Source: Pseudorhodoferax aquiterrae (GTDB lineage Bacteria > Pseudomonadota > Gammaproteobacteria > Burkholderiales > Burkholderiaceae_C). From it: DNA of 64,000 nucleotides. A program made the translations under genes and the position numbers. Below the pieces are notes generated by a model that was given only the letters and a program-made list of their open reading frames with translations, was not told where the DNA came from and did no database searches. Positions within the stretch are counted from its first letter, which is position 1. Each line of letters begins with the position of its first letter. This document shows, piece after piece, positions 46,016 through 53,678 of the stretch. The stretch is taken from the NCBI RefSeq assembly GCF_014652235.1, contig NZ_BMYK01000028.1:1-64000 (forward strand), read 5' to 3'.

Positions 46016-46987
46016 TCATGCCGGAGCGACCAGCCAGTGCAGGCTGAACAGGCGGTTCGGGTCGGTCCAGACCGGCCCCGGCGTGAAGCCGGCCTCCTGC
46101 GCGAGCGCGCGCAGGCCGTCCACGGTGAACTTGTGCGAGTTCTCGGTGTGCAGCGTCTCGCCTTCCTCGAAGGTGTAGCTCTGGCCATCCAGTTGCACGC
46201 GCTGGGCGCGGCGGCTCACCAGGTGCATCTCGATGCGCCGACGCGGGCTGTTGTAGAAGGCGCCGTGCGCGAAGCCGTCCAGGTCGAAGTCCGTGCCGAG
46301 CTCGCGGTTGGCGCGCGCCAGCAGGTTCAGGTTGAAGGCGGCCGTGACGCCCGCGTCGTCGTTGTAGGCCGCATGCAGCACGGCCGGGTCCTTCACCAGG
46401 TCGGCGCCCAGCAGCAGCGCGCCGCCGCGCAGCACGCGCGCGGCCATGCGCAGGAAGCGCAGCGCCTGCTCGGGGTCGAAGTTGCCGATCGTCGAACCGG
46501 GGAAGAAGCCCAGCCGCATGCCAGCCTTGCGCGTGCCGGCAGGCAGTTGCAAGGGCTGCGTGTAGTCGGCCACGACCGGGTGCACGGCCAGGCCGGGGTA
46601 GTCGCCGCGCAGCTGGGTGGCCGCCTGTTCCAGGTGCTCGCCCGAGATGTCGATCGGCACATAGCCGACCGGGCTGTCGAGCGCGTCGAGCAGCAGCCGC
46701 ACCTTGCGCAGCGAGCCTGCGCCGAACTCCACGACCTCGGCGTCGTGGCCCGCCAGCGCAGCGATCTCGCCGGCATGGCCGCGCAGCAACGCCAGTTCGG
46801 TGCGCGTGGGGTAGTACTCGCGCAGTTCGCAGATCGCGTCGAACAGCTGGGAGCCGCGCGCGTCGTAGAAGTACTTGGGCGAGATGCTGCGCCGGGGCGC
46901 GCGCAGGGCGGCGTGCATGTCGGCGCGGAAGTCGCGCTCGGGCGCGCTGTCCACCACACGCAGATGGGGTTGCATGACGAAGCTCAT
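46016..46987 (-). CDS. egtD: L-histidine N(alpha)-methyltransferase
   Basis: SAM-dependent enzyme of 323 residues that trimethylates histidine to hercynine, the first step of ergothioneine synthesis. ISPKYFYDARGSQLFDAICEL, EYYPTRTELALL, VEFGAGSLRKVRLLLDAL (SAM loop), FFPGSTIGNFDPEQA, NDDAGVTAAFNLNLL and the histidine-binding Tyr/Asn region are all present. It overlaps egtB by ATGA. The lyase EgtE or its equivalent is not in this window. Confidence 0.96.
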   Translation of the reverse strand: MSFVMQPHLRVVDSAPERDFRADMHAALRAPRRSISPKYFYDARGSQLFDAICELREYYPTRTELALLRGHAGEIAALAGHDAEVVEFGAGSLRKVRLLLDALDSPVGYVPIDISGEHLEQAATQLRGDYPGLAVHPVVADYTQPLQLPAGTRKAGMRLGFFPGSTIGNFDPEQALRFLRMAARVLRGGALLLGADLVKDPAVLHAAYNDDAGVTAAFNLNLLARANRELGTDFDLDGFAHGAFYNSPRRRIEMHLVSRRAQRVQLDGQSYTFEEGETLHTENSHKFTVDGLRALAQEAGFTPGPVWTDPNRLFSLHWLVAPA

Positions 46988-48276
46988 TCGGCGGTCTCCT
47001 GGCTGGCTGTGGTGCAGGCTTGTGGATCGCGCGCCAGCCGCAGTCCCGAGAACTGCCAGCGCGCGTGCGGGGGAAAGAAGTTGCGGTAGCTGGGCCGTGC
47101 GTGGCCCGCCGGCGTGGCCAGGCTGGCGCCACGCAGCACGATCTGGCCGACCATGAACTTGCCGTTGTATTCGCCCACGGCGCCGGCCAGCGGCTTGAAG
47201 CCCGGATAGGGCTCGTAGGACGAACGCGTCCACTGCCAGACCTTGCCCGCCATGTCGCGCAGGCCCGCGGCAGCGTGCGCGGCCTCCCATTCGAACTCGG
47301 TCGGCAACCGCGCACCGGCCCATTCGGCATAGGCCGCGGCCTCGTAGAAGCTCAATTGCATCACGGGCTCGGCCGGGTCCAGCGGCTGCACGCCGGCCAG
47401 GCCGAAGACCTGCCAGTCGTCCGAGGGCGCGCGCGGGTCGCCGGGCGCGAGCCAGTAGGCCGGCGCCTGCCAGCCCTGCGCCTGCACCTGGGCCCAGCCG
47501 TCGGACAGCCACAGGCCGGCACGGCGGTAGCCGCCATCCTGCACGAAGCGCAGGTAGTCGCCACAGTTCACGAGCCGGTCGGCGATCTCGTAGGCCGGCA
47601 GCAGCCGGCGGTGGCGCGGGCCCTCGTTGTCGAAGGCGAAGCCGGTGCCGTCATGGCCGACCTCGACGATGGCCTCGGGCCGGCGCAGCCAGCGCAGCGG
47701 CTCGGGTTGCTCGCGCACCAGCCGCAGCGGTGCCCCCTCGGCCGGCGTATAGGCCGGCAGCAAGGGGTTGCACGACAGCGCGTGCAGCATGTCGGTCAGC
47801 AACAACTCCTGGTGCTGTTGCTCGTGTTGCAGGCCCAGTTCCAGCAGCGGTGCCGCCGCGGCCCAGGCCTGCACGTCGGCCTCGACCGCGAAGCGCTCGA
47901 TGGCCGCGTCCACATGGCGCCGGTACGCCAGCACCTGCTCGACCGAGGGCCGCGTCAGCAGCCCGCGCTGCGGGCGCGGGTGGCGCGGCCCCAGCGCCTC
48001 GTAGTAGGAATTGAAGAGGTAGAAGAAGCGCGCGTCGAAGGCCGCATAGCCCGGCCACAGCGGCTGCAGCACGACCGCTTCGAAGAACCAGCTGGTGTGC
48101 GCCAGGTGCCATTTGGTCGGGCTGGCGTCCGGCATGGACTGCACGCACTGGTCCTCGGCCGACAGCGGCGCGGCCAGGGCCAGTGAATGGGCCCGCACCG
48201 CCGCCAGGCGCTGCAGCAGGCCCTGGCGCGGCGGCGACACGGCCGACAGGTCGGCAGGGCGAGAGGAAACGGTCAT
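46984..48276 (-). CDS. egtB: Ergothioneine biosynthesis sulfoxide synthase EgtB
   Basis: Non-haem iron enzyme of 430 residues joining hercynine to a thiol donor (cysteine or gamma-glutamylcysteine) with oxygen. The N-terminal DinB-like domain supplies iron ligands in KWHLAHTSWFFE (about residue 60) and LGLQHEQQHQELLLTD. The C-terminal formylglycine-enzyme-like domain includes DRLVNCGDYLRFVQDGGY, RLPTEFEWEAAHAA, VWQWTRSSYEPYPGF and RGASLATP. The start at 48276 follows a GAGG site. It is coupled to egtD by ATGA. Which thiol is used cannot be read with confidence. Confidence 0.95.
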   Translation of the reverse strand: MTVSSRPADLSAVSPPRQGLLQRLAAVRAHSLALAAPLSAEDQCVQSMPDASPTKWHLAHTSWFFEAVVLQPLWPGYAAFDARFFYLFNSYYEALGPRHPRPQRGLLTRPSVEQVLAYRRHVDAAIERFAVEADVQAWAAAAPLLELGLQHEQQHQELLLTDMLHALSCNPLLPAYTPAEGAPLRLVREQPEPLRWLRRPEAIVEVGHDGTGFAFDNEGPRHRRLLPAYEIADRLVNCGDYLRFVQDGGYRRAGLWLSDGWAQVQAQGWQAPAYWLAPGDPRAPSDDWQVFGLAGVQPLDPAEPVMQLSFYEAAAYAEWAGARLPTEFEWEAAHAAAGLRDMAGKVWQWTRSSYEPYPGFKPLAGAVGEYNGKFMVGQIVLRGASLATPAGHARPSYRNFFPPHARWQFSGLRLARDPQACTTASQETAE

Positions 48277-48500
48277 GCAAGGCCTCGTTCTCGTCGATTC
48301 TTGTGCGGCTTCGCACAGCGAAGCGCCCACCATAGGCGGGAGTGCCGCTGCACTGCGTCGCTGCCAGGCCGCTGCCGTCGTCGGCCGCGGCCTGGGCCCG
48401 GTGCAGGACCAAGCCTACACCCGCACAAGGGCAATCCCCGATTCGACGCGAACACGGCGCTTGCCTAGACTGCCTTCACCACAACCCAGGGAGTTCCGCC

Positions 48501-48938
48501 ATGTACAAGCGCATCCTGCTCGCCTACGACGGTTCCGAGGCCGGACAGAAGGCCCTGCTCGACTGCGGCGACCTGGCCCACCTCAGCGGTGCGGCCCTGA
48601 CGCTGATCGCCGTGATGCCCCTGCACGTGGGCTCCATCGGCCTGGAGGTCGGGGTGTACGACCAGGTGGCCGAGGAGCGCGAGCGCGGCCGCCACCAGTC
48701 GGTGCTGGACGCCGGCCTGGCGCGGCTGCGCGCGGCCGGCCACCAGGTCAGCGGCGAAGTCGTGACCGGCGACTCCGTCACCGAGATCACGCGCCGCGCC
48801 AAGGAGATCGATGCCGATCTCATCGTCGTCGGCCACAAGCACCTGGAGAACTGGGCCGCGCGCTGGTGGCAGGGCGCCATCTCCGGCGCGCTGATCGAGC
48901 ACGCGCACTGCAGCGTGCTGGTGTCCATCATCCGCTGA
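48501..48938 (+). CDS. Universal stress protein (UspA family)
   Basis: UspA-fold protein of 145 residues with MYKRILLAYDGSEAGQKAL, ALTLIAVMP and ADLIVVGHKHLENWAARWW...HCSVLV. The ATP-binding loop GxxG-x9-G(S/T) is not intact, so it may not bind ATP. A GGGAG site precedes the ATG. The 224-bp divergent gap to egtB should hold both promoters. Confidence 0.93.
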   Translation: MYKRILLAYDGSEAGQKALLDCGDLAHLSGAALTLIAVMPLHVGSIGLEVGVYDQVAEERERGRHQSVLDAGLARLRAAGHQVSGEVVTGDSVTEITRRAKEIDADLIVVGHKHLENWAARWWQGAISGALIEHAHCSVLVSIIR

Positions 48939-49000
48939 GAACGGCCCTCACGGCCGCGCGCTGGGCGGCTGCAGGCCGCGCCGGCCGCAGCCGCTCGGCC

Positions 49001-49285
49001 CTACCACTCCAGCGCGCCGCGCGCCGAATCACGCGTCAGCGCGAGCCGGGCCCGTCCGAGCGCGGAGATCCGGCGCACCACGGCGATCGTTCCGGCGTCG
49101 GCGGCCGAGCGGCCGATACCGCCTTCGACGAGGCCGGCGCGCAGCAGCGCCTCGACCTGCGCCACCAGCGCAGGGGTGGCGACGCGGAACGGAAAGTTCG
49201 CCCGTTCCATGCGGCGCAGCAGCTCCAGCAAGGCGTCCTCGCCGTCCCCCGCGGCTGCCTGCCCTACGCGCTCTCCATCGGCCAC
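49001..49285 (-). CDS. Small hypothetical protein
   Basis: Open frame of 94 residues with LLELLRRMERANFPFRVATPALVAQVEALLRAGLVEG, a predicted helical, possibly winged-helix-like protein, and SALGRARLAL near the end. No family was recognised. It lies between uspA and the GAF-PAS gene and is convergent with uspA. Codon use looks normal for this genome. Confidence 0.5.
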   Translation of the reverse strand: MADGERVGQAAAGDGEDALLELLRRMERANFPFRVATPALVAQVEALLRAGLVEGGIGRSAADAGTIAVVRRISALGRARLALTRDSARGALEW

Positions 49286-49412
49286 GTCGCCTCCCGTTCG
49301 TGTGTGCGCCCGATCTTAGAGAACCCGCATGGCAGCTTCGTCCCGTCTGGCTGGTAAACCTGACAGGTCGAGCGCCGGCCGCAGCGCGGCTCGCCCCACC
49401 GCCGTGGCGCCT

Positions 49413-51302
49413 TCAATGCGCGGGAATGCGGTGCAGCAGCGCATCGGCCCGGGCCAGCAGCACCGTCCAGGACTGGCCCGGGGACAGGCCCCAGGCCACG
49501 CCGATGCGCACGGTGCTCGCCACCCGCTGCGATTCGATCTCGAACGGATCCTGTGCGGCCGCGCTGATCTTGCCGGCCACCGCGCCGGCATGCTGCGCAT
49601 CGGCGATCTCGGCCAGCGCGACGGCGAAGGTGCTGCGCCCCAGGCGTGCGACCGCATCGCGGGGCCGCACCAGTCCACCCAGGCGCTGCGCGAGCAGCTG
49701 CAGCAGCCGGTCGCGCACGGCCGGGCCCTGCAGCGCCGGCACGGCGGCGTCCGGCTCCAGCTCGATGCACAGCACCGCCAGCCGGGCACCGCCGTTCTCC
49801 GCCATCTGGCGCTCCATGTAGGCGACGAAGCCCGCCCGGTTCAGCAGCCCCGTCAGCGCGTCGCGCTGGCCCTGCGGCAGCAGCGGGCCCTCGCCGACGC
49901 GGTGCCGGTGCACCGCATGCGCGACCTGCACGAAGCCGTCCGTGCGGCCCGGCTCGTTCCACAGCGGAATGCAGGTGACGGCCCAGTGCGCGCCATCGCG
50001 CCGGCCCAGGGCTTGCGTCTCGAAGCCCACGGTCTCGCCGGCCGCCACGCGTTCGAGCCAGGGCAGACGGCGCTCGTACTCCGCGCGTCCCAGCACCTCG
50101 GCCAGCGGCCGGCCCAGGATCTCCGCACGCGGTGCGCCGCACCATTGCTCGAAGCTGCCATTGGCGAACTGCAGCACGCCATGGCGGTCGACCACCGACA
50201 CGTTGGCCGGCACGGCCTCGATGACCGCACGCAGCGTCGCGCTCTGGCGTGCCACCAGCTGCTCCAGGCCCTTGCGCTCGGTCACGTCTTGCAGCGCGCC
50301 CAGCATGCGCACGGGCCGGCCGTGCTCGCACACGACCTCGCCGATCGCGCGGACCCAGATCGCGCGGCCCTTGGCCGTGACCAGGCGCAGTTCCAGATCC
50401 CAGGGGCGCCCGGCGCGCATGCCGGCCTCCAGGGCCTCCCGGATGGCCGTGCGCGATTCCGGCGCATAGAAGCCGATCGCCTGCTCGACGGTGGGGACGA
50501 AGCTGTCGTCGACCTCGTGGACCCGGCGCGTCTGCTCGGACCAGGCCAGGTGCCCGCTGCGCAGGTCCAGCGCCCAGCCGCCGATGCAGGCGATCTCGCC
50601 GGCCTGCGACAGGAACTGCTGGCTGGAGCGCAAGGCTTCCTCCGCACGCGCGCGACCGCAGGTGTCGTCGCCCGCGCGGTGCAGCAGTGCATAGACGAGC
50701 TGGTCGTCGACCGCGTCGTCCGCGCGCGACGCCTGTTCCCGCAGCGCCTGCGCGCGGACCTGGGCACGCCGCGGCGCAGCGTCGGCGCAGAACCGGTCCT
50801 CGCGGCGCAGCGCCGCGCGCATTTCGAGGGCCTGCGTGGCAATGGCCGCCAGCGCTTGCAGCATGTCGATCTGCCCGTCCTCCAGGCGCCACGGGTGCGG
50901 AGCCGCCACGCACAGCGCGCCGATGCGCGCGCCATCGGACAGCACCAGCGGCGCTCCCGCGTAAAAGCGGATGCCGGGGGGGCCGCGCACGCTGGACTTG
51001 TCGCGAAAGCGCGCGTCCTTGGTCGCATCCGGCACCAGCAGCAGCTGGTCGCCCTGGATCGCGTGGTGGCACAGCGCCGCCTCCCGGGGCGTCTGTGACC
51101 CCTGCAGGCCCACCTGGGCCTTGAACCACTGGCGTTCGGCGTCGATCAGGCTCAGCGCGGCGATGGGGGTGCCGCACACCCGTGCGGCCGTGTGCACGAT
51201 GGTGTCGAACACTTCCTCCGGACCGCTGTCCAGCACGCCGAGCCCGTGCAGCGAGGACAGGCGCTGGGCCTCCGACAGGCATGCGGCTGCGCGATGGTGC
51301 AT
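49413..51302 (-). CDS. GAF-PAS-PAS sensor with degenerate GGDEF domain
   Basis: Protein of about 629 residues. Order: GAF domain (residues about 10-160: LGVLDSGPEEVFDTIVHTAARVCGTPIAALSLID...LCVAAPHPWRLEDGQ), PAS (about 225-345: IGGWALDLRSGHLAWSEQT), PAS (about 355-465: VVDRHGVLQFANGSFEQW), then a GGDEF fold (DALTGLLNRAGFVAYMERQ). The active site reads LGRSTFAV instead of RGGDEF, so it cannot make c-di-GMP. AAGGAG is 8 nt before the ATG at 51302; an upstream ATG at 51308 is only 2 nt away. It may act as a GTP- or partner-binding regulator. Confidence 0.85.
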   Translation of the reverse strand: MHHRAAACLSEAQRLSSLHGLGVLDSGPEEVFDTIVHTAARVCGTPIAALSLIDAERQWFKAQVGLQGSQTPREAALCHHAIQGDQLLLVPDATKDARFRDKSSVRGPPGIRFYAGAPLVLSDGARIGALCVAAPHPWRLEDGQIDMLQALAAIATQALEMRAALRREDRFCADAAPRRAQVRAQALREQASRADDAVDDQLVYALLHRAGDDTCGRARAEEALRSSQQFLSQAGEIACIGGWALDLRSGHLAWSEQTRRVHEVDDSFVPTVEQAIGFYAPESRTAIREALEAGMRAGRPWDLELRLVTAKGRAIWVRAIGEVVCEHGRPVRMLGALQDVTERKGLEQLVARQSATLRAVIEAVPANVSVVDRHGVLQFANGSFEQWCGAPRAEILGRPLAEVLGRAEYERRLPWLERVAAGETVGFETQALGRRDGAHWAVTCIPLWNEPGRTDGFVQVAHAVHRHRVGEGPLLPQGQRDALTGLLNRAGFVAYMERQMAENGGARLAVLCIELEPDAAVPALQGPAVRDRLLQLLAQRLGGLVRPRDAVARLGRSTFAVALAEIADAQHAGAVAGKISAAAQDPFEIESQRVASTVRIGVAWGLSPGQSWTVLLARADALLHRIPAH

Positions 51303-51427
51303 CGGCATTGCTCCTTTCTGGGCGGCCGATCGGGCAGTGGAGCCACGATCCTGCACGGGCGTCCGCCCAAGGGCTGCCGGACAAACCGGACACCGGGCGT
51401 CAGCGCGGCGCGCGCGGCACGTCGGGC

Positions 51428-52312
51428 TCAATGCCAGCGCGTCGACCCTGCCGGGGGCGCCGGCTCGTCCACAGGTTCCAGGCCCAACGCGCATGGCACG
51501 GCGCTGCACCCCGGCACATTCGCGCTCCAGGCGGCCGCGGGTTTGAGCAGTTCCAGCGCGCATCCGATGGCGTCGGCGAGCGCCCGCTGCGTTGCATCCG
51601 TGCAGGGCGGGCCGCCGTGGGGGTACAGAAACGGCGTGCCCGCACCGTCCGGACAGCCCGCCATGCCCACCAGCAACACGACATGGTCCTGCAGGCGCAG
51701 TTCCGTCTGCGCGACCAGCGCAAGGTGCGCGCGCGCCGCGGCATCGCGCTGCGAGGTCGCCGTGGCAACGAGCTCCTTGGCCGCGGCGAACCGGCCGGCG
51801 CACAGATGCAGCTTGAGCAGATGCACTTCTCCGAGGGTCAGAAACATGGCCTCGTGGGCACTCAGCAACCAGGGCAGCAGGACCGGCTCGTCCCCCGGTC
51901 GCAGCTGCGCGCCATGCAGCGCATGGGCGATCGCAGCCTGCTGCGGCCCGGTCAGCGCCGTGTCGCGGTGACGCGGCGGCTGCGGCCCGGCGATGGCCAG
52001 CGGCACGGCGAACAGCCGCGAGCGTCGGCCGTCCGGCGCGCCGACATGCTCCTCGCTGCAGCGCATCGCGGCCGCATGGATCTGCGAACGCAGGGCTGCG
52101 CCGGCGACCGAGGGACCGCTCTGGGCGGCAGCGATCCCGATCAGGCGTTGCAGCGCCTGGGGCGGCCGTCCATCCACCATGCCGCCCAAGGCCTCGACCA
52201 GCGCATCCTCGGCCAGTTGCCGCTCCAGCACGCGTTCGGCCTGCTGGCGCAGCAAGGCCGCCTGCGACGCCAGACCGTCGGGCCGTGCCTGCCCTTCTCC
52301 CCATGCCTGCAT
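51428..52312 (-). CDS. Hypothetical protein, 294 residues
   Basis: No family was recognised. The protein is mostly alpha-helical and Ala-rich, with LPWLLSAHEAMFLTLGEVHLLKLHLCAGRFAAAKELVATAT, a conserved-looking GMAGCPDGAGTPFLYPHGGPPC and a Pro-rich tail. No signal peptide or membrane segment is visible. GGGAG is 7 nt before the ATG at 52312; an ATG at 52318 touches it. It lies upstream of the GAF-PAS gene on the same strand, so it may share its transcript. Confidence 0.6.
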   Translation of the reverse strand: MQAWGEGQARPDGLASQAALLRQQAERVLERQLAEDALVEALGGMVDGRPPQALQRLIGIAAAQSGPSVAGAALRSQIHAAAMRCSEEHVGAPDGRRSRLFAVPLAIAGPQPPRHRDTALTGPQQAAIAHALHGAQLRPGDEPVLLPWLLSAHEAMFLTLGEVHLLKLHLCAGRFAAAKELVATATSQRDAAARAHLALVAQTELRLQDHVVLLVGMAGCPDGAGTPFLYPHGGPPCTDATQRALADAIGCALELLKPAAAWSANVPGCSAVPCALGLEPVDEPAPPAGSTRWH

Positions 52313-52556
52313 GGACATCTCCCGCGCTGTTGGATCGCGTGGGAGATTGCACCTGTCCGGGCCAGCGCACATCCTTCAGATCAAGGAGGGCTGCGCAGCT
52401 GCGGCAAGCCAGGAGCCCGGCGAGCACAGGCGCTCGGGCATCCGGCCGGTGTGCGGCGCACGCCGCACCTGACACGCCTTCGGAACTGCCGCCTACCCAT
52501 GCCGCACCGCACTGCACGCATGCTGGCGCCATCCAATCCAAACCAGGAGAGCGCGG

Positions 52557-52694
52557 ATGATGAATTTCTCGTTGTGGATGGCACTGGCCTATGCGCAATC
52601 GGAAAGGATGAGCCGGCTGATGCTGTGGCCGCTGTGGCCCTGTGCGGCCGCCGCGAGGCCCGGGCCGCAGGCCGCCGAGCCGCAGGAGCGTTGA
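52557..52694 (+). CDS. Small ORF, 45 residues
   Basis: MMNFSLWMALAYAQSERMSR followed by a hydrophobic Leu/Trp segment (LMLWPLWPCAAAA) and a polar tail. AGGAGA lies 7 nt before the ATG, a better site than most genes here have. The protein could be an amphipathic membrane-associated peptide. No family was recognised. It opens a plus-strand run of small ORFs leading to the PYP-like gene. Confidence 0.4.
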   Translation: MMNFSLWMALAYAQSERMSRLMLWPLWPCAAAARPGPQAAEPQER

Positions 52695-52751
52695 CGCCGG
52701 GCGCAATCCAAGCTGCTGTCCTACGCAGTACCGTGCGGGGCGTCGTCACAA

Positions 52752-52796
52752 TTTGCGACATGTCTGCGGCGTGCTTCGCCGCGCGCATGTCGCAAA
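52752..52796 (+). promoter_or_regulatory. Long hairpin just upstream of the 87-residue gene
   Basis: TTTGCGACATG (52752-52762) and CATGTCGCAAA (52786-52796) form a perfect 11-bp stem, with an inner stem GCGGCG/CGCCGC and loop TGCTT. It ends 12 nt before the ATG at 52809, so it could mask or expose the ribosome site (AAAGGTGG) or act as an operator. No T-run follows. Confidence 0.6.
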
Positions 52797-52808
52797 GGTG
52801 GTGCTGCC

Positions 52809-53072
52809 ATGAACGAACAACTGTCCTTCCCCGATCTGCAGCAGGCGGCGGCTTTCGCGCGCTGCGTCGCGCGCAATTGTTCGACCGGTGTTCTGAGCGC
52901 CGAGGTCGAGGGCCAGGAACAGGCCGTGCGCGCCCTGGCAGCCCGCATGCAGACCGGGCCGCTGCGTGCGCAGTTCGGCCCGCAGTCCATCAAGCTGCTG
53001 CGCTTCACGGTGCTGGACCAGGGCACGCCCTCGCGCCTGGTGTTCCTGGCGGACTACCGACGCCACGCGTGA
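52809..53072 (+). CDS. Small hypothetical protein, 87 residues
   Basis: Protein with MNEQLSFPDLQQAAAFARCVARN, SAEVEGQEQAVRALAARM and LLRFTVLDQGTPSRLVFLADYRRHA. The composition is balanced and the end looks beta-rich. No family was recognised. It is preceded by a long hairpin and followed 136 nt later by the PYP-like gene in the same direction. Confidence 0.55.
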   Translation: MNEQLSFPDLQQAAAFARCVARNCSTGVLSAEVEGQEQAVRALAARMQTGPLRAQFGPQSIKLLRFTVLDQGTPSRLVFLADYRRHA

Positions 53073-53208
53073 ACCGCATGCAGCGCCGTGCGGCGCAAGC
53101 CCATCTGCGCGGCCGGCGGTCCGCCCACCGCATCTGCAGCGTGCCGGCGCCGCTCGTGCCGGCATCCGGACGCAGCACGGGTGGATGCTTCGCCCGTCTG
53201 GAGACGCC

Positions 53209-53574
53209 ATGAACCTTCCCACCCACGCCGAGGACGCCGTGCGCCTGCTCGAAACCACGGACGTCGACCGGCTCGACGTCGGCGTCATCGGCTTCGACCA
53301 GCACGGCCTCGTGCGCGTCTACAACCGCACCGAGTCCGTCGCCGCGGGGCTGGCACCCGAACGCGTGCTGGGCCAGCATGTGTTCGACACCGTCGCACCG
53401 TGCATGAACAACTTCCTCGTGGCCCAGCGCTTCGCCGATGCCGCCGAGCGCCAGGAGGTCCTGGACGCACAGATCGACTACGTGCTGACCCTGCGCATGC
53501 GGCCCACGCCCGTGCGCCTGCGGCTGCTGGCCCTGCCGCAGGCGGCGCACCGGTACATCCTGGTGAGCCGATGA
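53209..53574 (+). CDS. Photoactive-yellow-protein-like PAS protein
   Basis: PAS protein of 121 residues resembling photoactive yellow protein. Tyr38, Glu42 and Cys65 keep the exact spacing of PYP Tyr42, Glu46 and Cys69 (VRVYNRTE and FDTVAPCMNNF), and Met97 (LRMRPTPV) matches PYP Met100. PYP Thr50 and Arg52 are replaced by Ala46 and Leu48. Cys69 in PYP binds p-coumaric acid, so light sensing is possible, but no chromophore genes are in this window. GGAGAC lies 5 nt before the ATG. The next gene, 104 nt downstream, is a GGDEF-EAL protein. Confidence 0.8.
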   Translation: MNLPTHAEDAVRLLETTDVDRLDVGVIGFDQHGLVRVYNRTESVAAGLAPERVLGQHVFDTVAPCMNNFLVAQRFADAAERQEVLDAQIDYVLTLRMRPTPVRLRLLALPQAAHRYILVSR

Positions 53575-53678
53575 AATGAAACCAGCACGGTCCGGACTTC
53601 TCCCTTCGTGCAGAACCCCCATCCCGCCGCGAGGAGGCGCAGCTGGCGGCCTGCGCGCCAGCGCCGTGGAAAACCGAG

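Noticed and set aside
48501-48938. ATP-binding UspA
   Set aside because: The GxxG-x9-G(S/T) loop is not intact.
49413-51302. Active diguanylate cyclase
   Set aside because: The GGDEF signature is replaced by GRSTF, so catalysis is not expected.
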